Shown here: piece by piece, positions 8,310 to 16,669 of the stretch | Position numbering within the stretch: the stretch's first letter is position 1 | How the letters are laid out: every line of letters begins with the position of its first letter | Origin: Candidatus Eisenbergiella stercoravium | GTDB taxonomy: Bacteria; Bacillota; Clostridia; Lachnospirales; Lachnospiraceae | Direction: 5' to 3' | Length of the DNA stretch: 64,000 bases | NCBI GenBank assembly: GCA_019113175.1 | Contig: DXHY01000011.1 | Location: forward strand, 1-64,000 | Translations under genes and position numbers: made by a program | The notes under the pieces: generated by a model | What the model was told of the DNA's origin: nothing | Databases searched by the model: none | What the model saw: only the letters and a program-made list of their open reading frames with translations

Positions 8310-10289
8310 ATGAATACGCCAGTTTTAGACCGTATCTGTATCGACAGAACAGCTCCCAAACCGGTATCTCCGGTCATTTATGGCTGGCACTATGAAGAGA
8401 TCGGGATGATTGGTGACGGGGGATTGTATGCAGAGATGATCCGCAACCGGAATTTTTCAGAAAGCGGAACGGCTCCGGGAATGCAGATAAAGGATGGCTT
8501 ATATCAGAATATACCTCATGCGGACAGGCCGAACTGTCTGCCGGAATATCTGCCGGAGCTGGATGGGTGGAGCGCATTGGGAGAGGGCGTTTCCATCGGC
8601 CGGATTACTCTGGATGAATCCGGACGTGTCTATGCGATGACGGTGAAGCGGGCTGATTCTGAAAAAGAAGGGATATGCGGAGCGGCAAACAGCGGATTTT
8701 TCGGTATGCATACGCAGAAGGGGAAGAAATACCGGTTGTCGGTTTATCTTTGTTCGGAGCCCTCCGGGGGCGGCGTGAGTGTGGGCATTGCAGATAAGGA
8801 GGGATTTGCAACCACAGAAGCCCTGATTCAGGGCATACCGGGGAAGAAGACGCATTATGAAGTGACGTTTACTGCAAAACGTACAGTGGAAGATGGAGTT
8901 TTTCTTCTTACGCCCCTGCAGAGCGGCGGGGTGACAGTTTTCTTTATTTCCCTGTTTCCATGTGATACATGGGACGGCGGACGTTCTGTTTTCAGACGGG
9001 ACATCATGCAGAATATGTTGGATTATAAGCCGGAATTCCTGCGTTTCCCCGGTGGCTGTATCGTACATGGCGTCAATGTGGAGACAATGTACCATTGGAA
9101 GGAAACCATAGAGGATATATCGGTGAGAAAGAGTTCCTGGTGCAAGTGGCAGCCGCACTGGATTTCAAATGGAATCGGGTACCATGAATTTTATGAGCTC
9201 TGCGAGTATCTTGGAGCGGACGCCATGTATGTGGCGCCGTGCGGATTGATCTGTACGGACTGGGCATTTCAGAAGGGAGACAGTGAAGATTTCTGTCATC
9301 CGGAGACAGAGGTGGAGGATTATATACAGGACTGCCTGGATGCCATTGAATACGCGATAGGGCCGAAGGACTCCGTCTGGGGAGCCAAAAGAGCAGCGAA
9401 CGGCCATCCGGAGCCGTTCCCTCTGCGGTATGTGTCAATTGGAAACGAAGATTTCGGCCCGGCATATTATGAACGGTATGAGAAATTCAGCGCTGCCATT
9501 CGAAGCCGTTACCCGCAGCTGAATCTGATTGCGGACAGCATCGTTGGAAACCGTAAGCATGGTGACTGGGGAGATAAACGGAAACGTCTTTCCTATTTCC
9601 ACGATCCTGCCGGGATGGATTATTTCGATGAGCATTATTATGACAGCGGGGACTGGATCTTTGAAAATTTCGACCGTTTTGACGGCTATGACCGCAGCGG
9701 TCCGGGACTGATGTGTCTGGAGCTGGGGCTGAACTCAGAACAACCGTCCGATGTTCTGTATGAGTCAATTTTTTTGATGATGTTGGAAAAGAACGGGGAT
9801 CTGAAGCCTGTTTTCGCCGGAAGGCCTCTGATGCGTAACTGGGATTATGTAAAAGGAGAGCTGAATCCCTTTTATTATCATACGAACAGGGAAAGCTGGA
9901 AGACAGTGCACTATTATGCCAAGAAGCTGTTTCGGGACAATCGGTTTGACAGACTGTTTTCCGCATCCTGCTGCCGGCAGGACGGCGGAGCGGTATTGGA
10001 TGAAGAAACCCTTTTTTCCACTGCGGGGCAGGACAGTACGACCGGGGATATCATAATAAAGACCGTCAATCTTGCAGCGCATTCTATAGAAGCCCGTGTA
10101 GACGCCGGAATCTCGCAGACCGAAGCGTGTATTTATACGCTCAGGAATACGGATGCTCTTCCCAAAACAAAGGAGGCTTCCCAATGCGGAGGGCCGGATC
10201 TGTATCTGGGGCCGATTGACCTTGATAAGCCGTACGCGTTTCCGGCCCGTTCACTGACAGTAATGCGGATTTCCGGAAAAAATCTTTAA
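8310..10289 (+). CDS. GH51-type alpha-L-arabinofuranosidase
   Basis: About 659 residues, resembling the longer GH51 alpha-L-arabinofuranosidases: an N-terminal PVIYGWHYEEIGMIGDGGLYAEMIRNRNF segment seen here in part, a carbohydrate-binding-like beta domain, then LRFPGGCIVHG and VSIGNEDFG (probable acid/base Glu) and CLELGLNSE (probable nucleophile region), and a C-terminal beta domain ending in SLTVMRIS. It should release terminal arabinofuranose from arabinan, arabinoxylan or arabinogalactan pieces. No signal peptide. I prefer the ATG at 8310 because AAAGGAGG lies nine bases upstream; the ATG at 8304 overlaps that site too closely. It follows the sulfatase. Confidence 0.82.
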   Translation: MNTPVLDRICIDRTAPKPVSPVIYGWHYEEIGMIGDGGLYAEMIRNRNFSESGTAPGMQIKDGLYQNIPHADRPNCLPEYLPELDGWSALGEGVSIGRITLDESGRVYAMTVKRADSEKEGICGAANSGFFGMHTQKGKKYRLSVYLCSEPSGGGVSVGIADKEGFATTEALIQGIPGKKTHYEVTFTAKRTVEDGVFLLTPLQSGGVTVFFISLFPCDTWDGGRSVFRRDIMQNMLDYKPEFLRFPGGCIVHGVNVETMYHWKETIEDISVRKSSWCKWQPHWISNGIGYHEFYELCEYLGADAMYVAPCGLICTDWAFQKGDSEDFCHPETEVEDYIQDCLDAIEYAIGPKDSVWGAKRAANGHPEPFPLRYVSIGNEDFGPAYYERYEKFSAAIRSRYPQLNLIADSIVGNRKHGDWGDKRKRLSYFHDPAGMDYFDEHYYDSGDWIFENFDRFDGYDRSGPGLMCLELGLNSEQPSDVLYESIFLMMLEKNGDLKPVFAGRPLMRNWDYVKGELNPFYYHTNRESWKTVHYYAKKLFRDNRFDRLFSASCCRQDGGAVLDEETLFSTAGQDSTTGDIIIKTVNLAAHSIEARVDAGISQTEACIYTLRNTDALPKTKEASQCGGPDLYLGPIDLDKPYAFPARSLTVMRISGKNL

Positions 10290-10292
10290 AAT

Positions 10293-10335
10293 AAGGGGAC
10301 TGCTGCACCGGTTTTTGGTGGGCAGTCCCCTTTAT
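10293..10335. terminator. bidirectional terminator between convergent genes
   Basis: AAGGGGACTGCTGCACC pairs with GGTGGGCAGTCCCCTT around a short T-rich loop, followed by TTATT on the plus side and preceded by TTTAAAATA. It separates GH51 from the convergent AraC-type regulator. Confidence 0.8.
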
Positions 10336-10343
10336 TCTGGAAT

Positions 10344-12554
10344 TTAAGAGGGGATATGACTGCGATATTTTCCGGGTGTTACGCCTTCCAGCTTTTTGAA
10401 CACGCGGATAAAGGATACGTCGCTGCAGAAACCGCTTTGTGTGGCAATGGCTGAAAGTGTCAGCTCCGGCTGGGACATCAGGCTTTTGGCGTGATCAATG
10501 CGCAGCCGCTGGACATAATCCAGCATATTGCGTCCCGTTCCCTTTTTAAAAGCCTTTGAGACGTAGGCATTGCTGACATTGAGCTGCTCAGATACATAAA
10601 AAACGCTGAACATGGGATCCAGATAATGCTCCTGAGTAATGGCCATAATTTTGTCCACCATACTTTCCTGTGGAGACGCATTTAACAAATGCTCTGAAAG
10701 CTGCTGAGTGATTGAGTAATATTCGGATTCCAGCTGTTCGATGGAGGAACAATCCATCAGACGGTCCATAAGCGAGTATTTTTCCCAAAGATTATTTTCA
10801 TTGATCTCGTTCATATCAGCAAGTACAGATACTGTATGATCGATAAAGCTGAAAATCTTGCATTTGATGAATGGAAGGGAATAATGGTTATTTTTCAATT
10901 CGTCAAATATCTGCCGCTGGATAATGCGGGCGGCGTCAAAATCCTGATCTCTGAGAAGATTGGAATATTTCTTAAACCACATTTCAAACAGCAGATTGCG
11001 GTCGTAGGAAACGGCTACATGGCTGATCTCTGAATAATGCATCTCCCCCCGTTCACCAAGAAAGCTCATATGATCAGTAATTTTCTGTGTTTCTTCATAG
11101 GCGAAGGCGAGCTGCGTCAGGCCGCGGTGAATATCGCTGAACGCAATCATGAGCTGATCCCTGTAACTGTGGAGAATATCGTTTATCCATTCGTATGGCG
11201 GGCAGGTCGATGCACCAAAGTAAAAAATCTTTATATCATGCCTTCCTGAAAGAATGTGCCATTCCTGGCGGCTGTCCGCGAGAGGCGGCTGGGAAAAAGC
11301 GGTCAAAAGAGATTTGGGAAGGGAATCATATTCGCTGTAAATCCGGATCAACTGTACATAAGGCCCGCAGATCGTAAGATGGAATTTATTCATATATTCT
11401 GTAAGGAGAGAGTCTGAAAGAATTTCTCCATGGATGAGCTTATATAGCAGCCCTTCCATATACAGGCTATGGTTCTGAGAGATCAGTCTGGCAGAGCTGT
11501 TTCGGATATCCATCAGCTCGTCAATGGAGCGTTCTATGCGCTGCAGAGCAGATTCTTCCGACGCTGAGCCGGGAGATACCTTGCTGGCAATGGAAGAAAT
11601 CGGACGGTAGTTATAATTTGCCAGATAGATGCTGAGCAGAAGTCCGCTGAGCAGTAAGACAACGAAACAGATGAAGGCAATCGTCTGACTGTCAGACAGT
11701 GTGCGCGCGAAGTCCAGAGTGGGTATAAAAGCAACATGCAGAAGCGGATATTTGGCGGAAGATACGGCATACAGGGTATAGTCGCCCAAGGTATGAAGCC
11801 CGGGCGTGAGAGAGCCGGGATCAAGGCCGTACTGCTCCACAAGCTCCTGGGAAGAGATAGAGGAAAACAAAATATTGCCGGAATCATCCACTGTGAAAAC
11901 CTCTGAAGACGTGGGAAGATCAGAGGCATCCCGGTAGGGGGAAACGAGCATTGGATCGACGATAAAGGCGAGAGTCCCCATACCGTTTCCGGAAGATCCA
12001 TATGGAAGCGTATAAAGTATGGCAATATCCGAAGCGTAGCGCCCGGTACCGTTTAAGGAAATGCGGCTTCCTGCATGAAATTCATCCAGCAGGGAAATAA
12101 AGCGGTCATCGTTCAGGTGATACTGATTCCAAATCTGGATAGAATAAACAGAGGAATCCGTAATCAGCAGCTCCTGCTGCGGCAGATATATGAATATTGT
12201 GTCAATATAGCTGCTCAGAAATTTATAGCTGCTCAGTTTTTCTATTATGGAAGGGAGATCATAGTGCAGCTGCGGAGGGATATCGCCGTTGCAGGCGAGA
12301 AAGGTATGTATGGCCTGATCGCCGCTTAACTCTCTGGCAAGGCTGTCCAATGCGTCAAGGTTGCTCTCAAGAGAGGATTGATAGGAAATTGCCTCCTTAT
12401 AAGCAAGCTGCCGGGAATAATTGGAAATCGTTCCGATCAGGCTGGATGACAGAAAAAGCAGAATGCCGGTCAGGAGGACCAGAATCAATAAGTAGGAAAC
12501 AAGAAGTTTACGAAAGAAAACAGCAGTTCTTAATTTCTTAAAAAAAGCTCTCAT
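10344..12554 (-). CDS. membrane-anchored AraC-type sensor-regulator
   Basis: 736 residues. A first membrane helix (about residues 13-37) and a second (about 293-312) bracket an extracytoplasmic sensor domain; a central cytoplasmic segment follows, and the last 100 residues are an AraC/XylS domain with two helix-turn-helix units (FYVSEQLNVSNAYVSKAFKK and LSAIATQSGFCSDVSFIRVF). This single-chain architecture is common beside LipO-type importers in Clostridia and Paenibacilli, where it activates the neighbouring transporter in response to the glycan. It is divergent from the lipoprotein gene at 12998. GGAGTAAA precedes the start. Confidence 0.88.
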   Translation of the reverse strand: MRAFFKKLRTAVFFRKLLVSYLLILVLLTGILLFLSSSLIGTISNYSRQLAYKEAISYQSSLESNLDALDSLARELSGDQAIHTFLACNGDIPPQLHYDLPSIIEKLSSYKFLSSYIDTIFIYLPQQELLITDSSVYSIQIWNQYHLNDDRFISLLDEFHAGSRISLNGTGRYASDIAILYTLPYGSSGNGMGTLAFIVDPMLVSPYRDASDLPTSSEVFTVDDSGNILFSSISSQELVEQYGLDPGSLTPGLHTLGDYTLYAVSSAKYPLLHVAFIPTLDFARTLSDSQTIAFICFVVLLLSGLLLSIYLANYNYRPISSIASKVSPGSASEESALQRIERSIDELMDIRNSSARLISQNHSLYMEGLLYKLIHGEILSDSLLTEYMNKFHLTICGPYVQLIRIYSEYDSLPKSLLTAFSQPPLADSRQEWHILSGRHDIKIFYFGASTCPPYEWINDILHSYRDQLMIAFSDIHRGLTQLAFAYEETQKITDHMSFLGERGEMHYSEISHVAVSYDRNLLFEMWFKKYSNLLRDQDFDAARIIQRQIFDELKNNHYSLPFIKCKIFSFIDHTVSVLADMNEINENNLWEKYSLMDRLMDCSSIEQLESEYYSITQQLSEHLLNASPQESMVDKIMAITQEHYLDPMFSVFYVSEQLNVSNAYVSKAFKKGTGRNMLDYVQRLRIDHAKSLMSQPELTLSAIATQSGFCSDVSFIRVFKKLEGVTPGKYRSHIPS

Positions 12555-12997
12555 TTTACTCCTTTCTTTTTCCAGGCAAAAAATGAAAACGAGATAAAAA
12601 CTGAAAATTTATGGACAGAATATACAAGTTACAGAGAACAAAATTGTAGTTAAATTCCAAAATCAGGGGTGAAACAGGTTAAAAGCTGAAAATTGTAAAA
12701 TTGCATTTGATCCCGTACAATAAGCATATAGCATTTGTGGAAAATAGTCAATGTTATACTAAAACATGGAAAATATTTATGCTGATTATATAATACACAC
12801 GAAAGTATATAGGAACATCCATATATATGGGCCTATATATGAATGAAGCGACATGGGATTGAAGCGGCTGGATATATACCATACAGAAAGGACATTAATC
12901 CAGAACGGCGGACATGGGAAGGGAGGAGAAAGAAAAAAAGAGGGAAAGACAGCAAAGGAAAAGAGAAGAAAAAAATAAGAAGGAGGAACAGAAATTC
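12555..12997. other. divergent AT-rich control region of the importer operon
   Basis: 443 bp without a supported gene. It is AT-rich with weak promoter-like boxes (for example TATACT at 12755-12760) and a CATATATA/TATATATG stem-loop near 12820-12842. The long in-frame extension upstream of 12998 encodes only Lys/Arg/Glu-rich sequence across the ribosome site and is not taken as coding. The operator for the AraC-type regulator is expected here but I could not define it. Confidence 0.5.
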
Positions 12998-14689
12998 ATG
13001 AGAAGATTTCAAAAAGCGGCGGCACTCGCAATTGGTGTATGCATGACGGTATCCGCACTTGCCGGATGCGGCGGACAGAGCGGCGAAAGCGAGATGAAAA
13101 CAGAAACGAAACAGGAGGCTGTTACGGAACAGGCTTCCGGGCAGAACACGGAGGAAACCGCTGAAACGGAGGGAACCGGAATAACATTTCCTCTGGAAGA
13201 ACAGGTTACCCTGACGATGTGGGCTCCATTCAATGTGAATGCAGCATCTGTTATGGAGGATTATAACGGGAGCCTGGTATTTCAGGAAATGGAAAAGCGG
13301 ACGAATGTCCATATTGAATTTATCCATCCGGCAATAGGGCAGGACAGTGAACAGTTTAACCTTATGATCGCTTCACAGGAATACCCGGACATGATTATGG
13401 GCGGAATCAGCAATTATGTCGGAGGCGGGGATCTGGCCGTTGAGGACGGCGTATTTTTACAGTTAAATGATCTGATTGACCAATATGCGCCGAATTATAA
13501 GGCGATTCTGGAATCCAATCCGGAGGCCAAGAGACAGGCGTCCTCGGACAGCGGGATTATGTCGGCCATATTGCCGATGATGCGTCAGGAAAATCTGTGC
13601 TGGTATGGTCCGGTGATCCGAAAGGACTGGCTGGAAGAGACCGGGCTGGATATTCCGGAAACGGTGGAAGAGTGGGAGGTTCTGCTGACGGAAATGAAGA
13701 AAAACCATCCGGATTCCACACCGCTTATTTTTCATCCGTCAGGAGCCTCTGCAGGAAACTCATTCAGAGAAAGAGGATATGATTTTTGGGGACTCTTTAT
13801 GTCTGCCTATGGAATCGGCACCAGTTCCGGAACATTTGGAGCCATGTACAACGACAACGGAACCGTGAAATATGCGCCAATCGAGGACGGATTTAAAGAT
13901 TATCTGGAAGTAATGAACCGTTGGTACGAAAATGGCCTGATTGATGCGGATTATCCCGCGCGTGATATGGACGGCGTGAATGCCCTGATTACATCCGGCA
14001 TGGTCGGAGCGATGGTAGGATCCGTAGATATTGCCTCCAACCTGTTTGACAGCCAGGGGGTAGAATACGTTGCAGCTCCGTATCCTGTTTTGAAAGAAGG
14101 AGATCCCGTACGTCTTCGCGCATACGACGCGGTGGCCTCTCCGATAGGCAATTCTGTTTCCATCACCACCCAGTGCGAAAATCCGGAGATTGCCGTGGCC
14201 TGGTTGGACTATGCGTTCTCCGAGGAAGGCTCTCTGCTTTATAATTTCGGCGTAGAAGGAGACACCTATACAATGGTTGACGGTACGCCAACCTTTACGG
14301 ATAAGGTGCTGAATAATCCGGACGTTCCTGGTGAAACAGCGCTGTTTCTGTATAAGATGCAGGTATTCCCGCAGCTTCGCTGGGGAGCGCTGGCCAATCC
14401 GAGTACGGTAAAGAATACCAAGGTTCTGGAAGAAAAGACGGCATGGACCGAGCAGGGCACGGCAGAGCTGACAATGCCGCCGGTTTCTCTTACGGCAGAA
14501 GAGGGGGATGAGCTTGCAAAAATATTAACCACCACGGATGTCTATCAGAATGAAATGGTAACCAAATTCATAATGGGTGTGGAGCCTTTGGACAAATTTG
14601 ACGAATACGTGAATGAAATGAAAAAAATGAAGATTGAGGATGCAATCGCTATCTATCAGGAAGCGCTTGACCGTTATCTGTCACGTTGA
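12998..14689 (+). CDS. extracellular solute-binding lipoprotein (LipO-type)
   Basis: 563-residue ABC importer receptor. A lipoprotein signal peptide with lipobox LAGC (Cys24) is followed by a Gly/Ser/Glu/Thr-rich linker and a family 1 solute-binding fold (VTLTMWAPFNVN). Its length and the adjacent LplB/YtcP-like permeases match LipO-type systems for oligosaccharides. The start at 12998 is supported by AAGGAGGAACAGAAATTC. A strong hairpin right after the stop probably limits readthrough into the permeases so that receptor exceeds channel. The ligand is unknown; the neighbouring GH51, GH78 and sulfatase suggest an arabinose- or rhamnose-bearing acidic glycan. No ATPase is encoded nearby, so a shared MsmK-like ATPase is likely. 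Confidence 0.9.
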   Translation: MRRFQKAAALAIGVCMTVSALAGCGGQSGESEMKTETKQEAVTEQASGQNTEETAETEGTGITFPLEEQVTLTMWAPFNVNAASVMEDYNGSLVFQEMEKRTNVHIEFIHPAIGQDSEQFNLMIASQEYPDMIMGGISNYVGGGDLAVEDGVFLQLNDLIDQYAPNYKAILESNPEAKRQASSDSGIMSAILPMMRQENLCWYGPVIRKDWLEETGLDIPETVEEWEVLLTEMKKNHPDSTPLIFHPSGASAGNSFRERGYDFWGLFMSAYGIGTSSGTFGAMYNDNGTVKYAPIEDGFKDYLEVMNRWYENGLIDADYPARDMDGVNALITSGMVGAMVGSVDIASNLFDSQGVEYVAAPYPVLKEGDPVRLRAYDAVASPIGNSVSITTQCENPEIAVAWLDYAFSEEGSLLYNFGVEGDTYTMVDGTPTFTDKVLNNPDVPGETALFLYKMQVFPQLRWGALANPSTVKNTKVLEEKTAWTEQGTAELTMPPVSLTAEEGDELAKILTTTDVYQNEMVTKFIMGVEPLDKFDEYVNEMKKMKIEDAIAIYQEALDRYLSR

Positions 14690-14695
14690 GTGACC

Positions 14696-14741
14696 GGGCC
14701 TGCAGAAAGCGCCGCCATGTACTTTCTGCAGGCCCTTTTTT
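14696..14741 (+). terminator. intra-operon attenuating terminator
   Basis: GGGCCTGCAGAAAG pairs perfectly with CTTTCTGCAGGCCC across a 12-base loop and is followed by six T residues. It lies seven bases after the lipoprotein stop and before the first permease. Confidence 0.88.
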
Positions 14742-14814
14742 GAGAGACAGGATCCGGCCGGAAGTGCTGATTCTCAAAAAAGAGCCGATAAAGAAGAGGA
14801 AAAGGGATGTTGAT

Positions 14815-15759
14815 ATGAATAAAGTCAAAAAGAACAAAAATACCGGGGAAGGCGTTGGACAAAGGCTGAAACGGGATATCCGGCAGAATAAATATGTGTA
14901 TCTTATGGCGGTTCCGGTTATCCTGTTTTATATCTGCTTCTGTTATCTCCCGATGGGCGGGCTTCTGATCGCTTTTCAGGATTATTCCCCTACAAAAGGC
15001 ATTTGGGGCAGCGAATGGATCGGATTTGAGAATTTCATTGACTTTTTTAATGACTATCAGTTTCCCAGACTGCTTCGCAATACGCTGACGCTGAGTCTGG
15101 AGCTGATCCTGTTTGGATTCCCAGCGCCGATTCTTCTGGCGCTGCTGATCAATGAACTGCGCGGGAAACGTTATCGGAAGATAGTTCAGACAGTCAGTTA
15201 TCTGCCGCACTTCATTTCACTGGTGGTTATTTGCGGCCTGATCAGCAACTTCACAGCCTCTACAGGTGTGATAAATCAGGTATTGTCCTTTTTTGGATTT
15301 GAACCGAAAACATTTCTGATGGATCCAAAGCTGTTTCACCCTTTATTTGTAATATCGGACATATGGCAGAGTGTCGGTTGGGGCAGCATCGTATACTTAT
15401 CGGCCATTTCGGGAATTGATCCCGGATTATATGAAGCGGCAAGTATTGATGGAGCGGGACGTTTTCGGAGGATCTGGCACATTACCTTGCCGGCCCTGAT
15501 TCCAACGATTACTGTTTTATTTATTATGCGGATCGGAAATATCATGAATCTGGGATATGAAAAGATTATTCTGCTGTATAATCCCACCATTATGGAAACG
15601 GCTGATATTATTTCCACATTTACATATCGGAGAGGACTTTTGGACGCAGACTATGGATTCAGTACGGCAGTGGGTATGTTTAATTCTCTTGTGAATTTCG
15701 TGATCCTTTTTGTCGCAAACAAACTGAGCAGAAAGCTGACCGGAGAAAGTTTATGGTAA
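14815..15759 (+). CDS. ABC sugar importer permease (LplB-like)
   Basis: 314-residue inner-membrane permease with about six hydrophobic segments. Opening RDIRQNKYVYLMAVPVILFYICFCYLPMGG, cut here to its features, is typical of LplB/YteP permeases, and the EAASIDGAGRFRRIWHITLP coupling loop that contacts the ATPase is present near residue 205-225. I chose the ATG at 14815; a longer frame would run back through the terminator. The ribosome site (AAAAGGGATGTTGAT) is modest. It is followed 10 bp later by the second permease. Confidence 0.9.
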   Translation: MNKVKKNKNTGEGVGQRLKRDIRQNKYVYLMAVPVILFYICFCYLPMGGLLIAFQDYSPTKGIWGSEWIGFENFIDFFNDYQFPRLLRNTLTLSLELILFGFPAPILLALLINELRGKRYRKIVQTVSYLPHFISLVVICGLISNFTASTGVINQVLSFFGFEPKTFLMDPKLFHPLFVISDIWQSVGWGSIVYLSAISGIDPGLYEAASIDGAGRFRRIWHITLPALIPTITVLFIMRIGNIMNLGYEKIILLYNPTIMETADIISTFTYRRGLLDADYGFSTAVGMFNSLVNFVILFVANKLSRKLTGESLW

Positions 15760-15769
15760 GGAGGAATTT

Positions 15770-16657
15770 ATGGTTACGAAACGTTCGCCCGGAGAAATTA
15801 TTTTTGACATTGGAAATGCTGTCTTTCTGGGAATACTGACGCTAATTTTTTTGTATCCCATGTGGTACGTGATCATGGCTGCTTTCAGTGATCCGGCCAG
15901 ATTTGTCAGCCATACAGGATTATTGTGGCTTCCGGAAGGATTTTCGCTGGCAGGATTTAAGATGGTACTTAGAACCGCCAGTATTGTAACCGGATACGGG
16001 AATACCGTTTTATATGTGATCGCGGGCACAGCGCTGAATATCCTGCTGACCAGCATGGGAGCCTATGTGCTCAGCCGGAAAAAACTGTATATCCGCCGTT
16101 TTTTATCACTGGCGATCGTTTTTACCATGTACCTGTCCGGAGGTCTGATTCCCTTTTATCTCACCGTGCGTAATCTGGGGCTGTATAATACGCGATTGGC
16201 ACTGATTCTGCCGGTGGCGGTTAATACATGGAATCTGATAGTGATGCGCACATCCATGTCTCAGGTTCCGGACAGCCTGGAAGAAGCGGCAAAGATCGAT
16301 GGCGCAAACGACTTTGTCATCCTGTTTCGCGTCATTCTGCCTGTCATTAAAAGCACGGTTGCCGTAATGGTTTTGTTTTACGCCGTGCAGCATTGGAACT
16401 CCTGGTTCAATGCCATGATTTTTCTGCAGGATCGGTCCAAATACCCGCTGCAGCTGTTCCTTCGGGAAATTCTGCTCAGCGGAAGCATGACGGATATCGC
16501 GGCGGGATCGACTGGCGAAGACGTAAACAATGTTCTGACAATGAACATGCTGAAATATTGTACCATTGTGGTTTCCACACTGCCCATTCTGTGTATCTAT
16601 CCTTTTTTGCAGAAATATTTTGTGAAAGGCGTAATGATCGGTTCAGTGAAAGAATGA
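15770..16657 (+). CDS. ABC sugar importer permease (YtcP-like)
   Basis: 295 residues, the partner of the preceding permease. It has the N-terminal SPGEIIFDIGNAVFLGILTL pattern, a periplasmic-face loop, and the EEAAKIDGANDFVILFRVIL coupling motif at about residues 166-185, ending in LQKYFVKGVMIGSVKE, which is characteristic of carbohydrate permeases of this type. TAAGGAGGAATTT lies between the two permease genes, consistent with tight co-expression. Together with the lipoprotein it should import an oligosaccharide of several residues. Confidence 0.92.
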   Translation: MVTKRSPGEIIFDIGNAVFLGILTLIFLYPMWYVIMAAFSDPARFVSHTGLLWLPEGFSLAGFKMVLRTASIVTGYGNTVLYVIAGTALNILLTSMGAYVLSRKKLYIRRFLSLAIVFTMYLSGGLIPFYLTVRNLGLYNTRLALILPVAVNTWNLIVMRTSMSQVPDSLEEAAKIDGANDFVILFRVILPVIKSTVAVMVLFYAVQHWNSWFNAMIFLQDRSKYPLQLFLREILLSGSMTDIAAGSTGEDVNNVLTMNMLKYCTIVVSTLPILCIYPFLQKYFVKGVMIGSVKE

Positions 16658-16669
16658 GAGGATTCTGTC

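Noticed and set aside
12914-12997. Lys/Arg/Glu-rich extension of the solute-binding lipoprotein
   Set aside because: It would bury the lipoprotein signal peptide and covers the ribosome site at 12981-12990.
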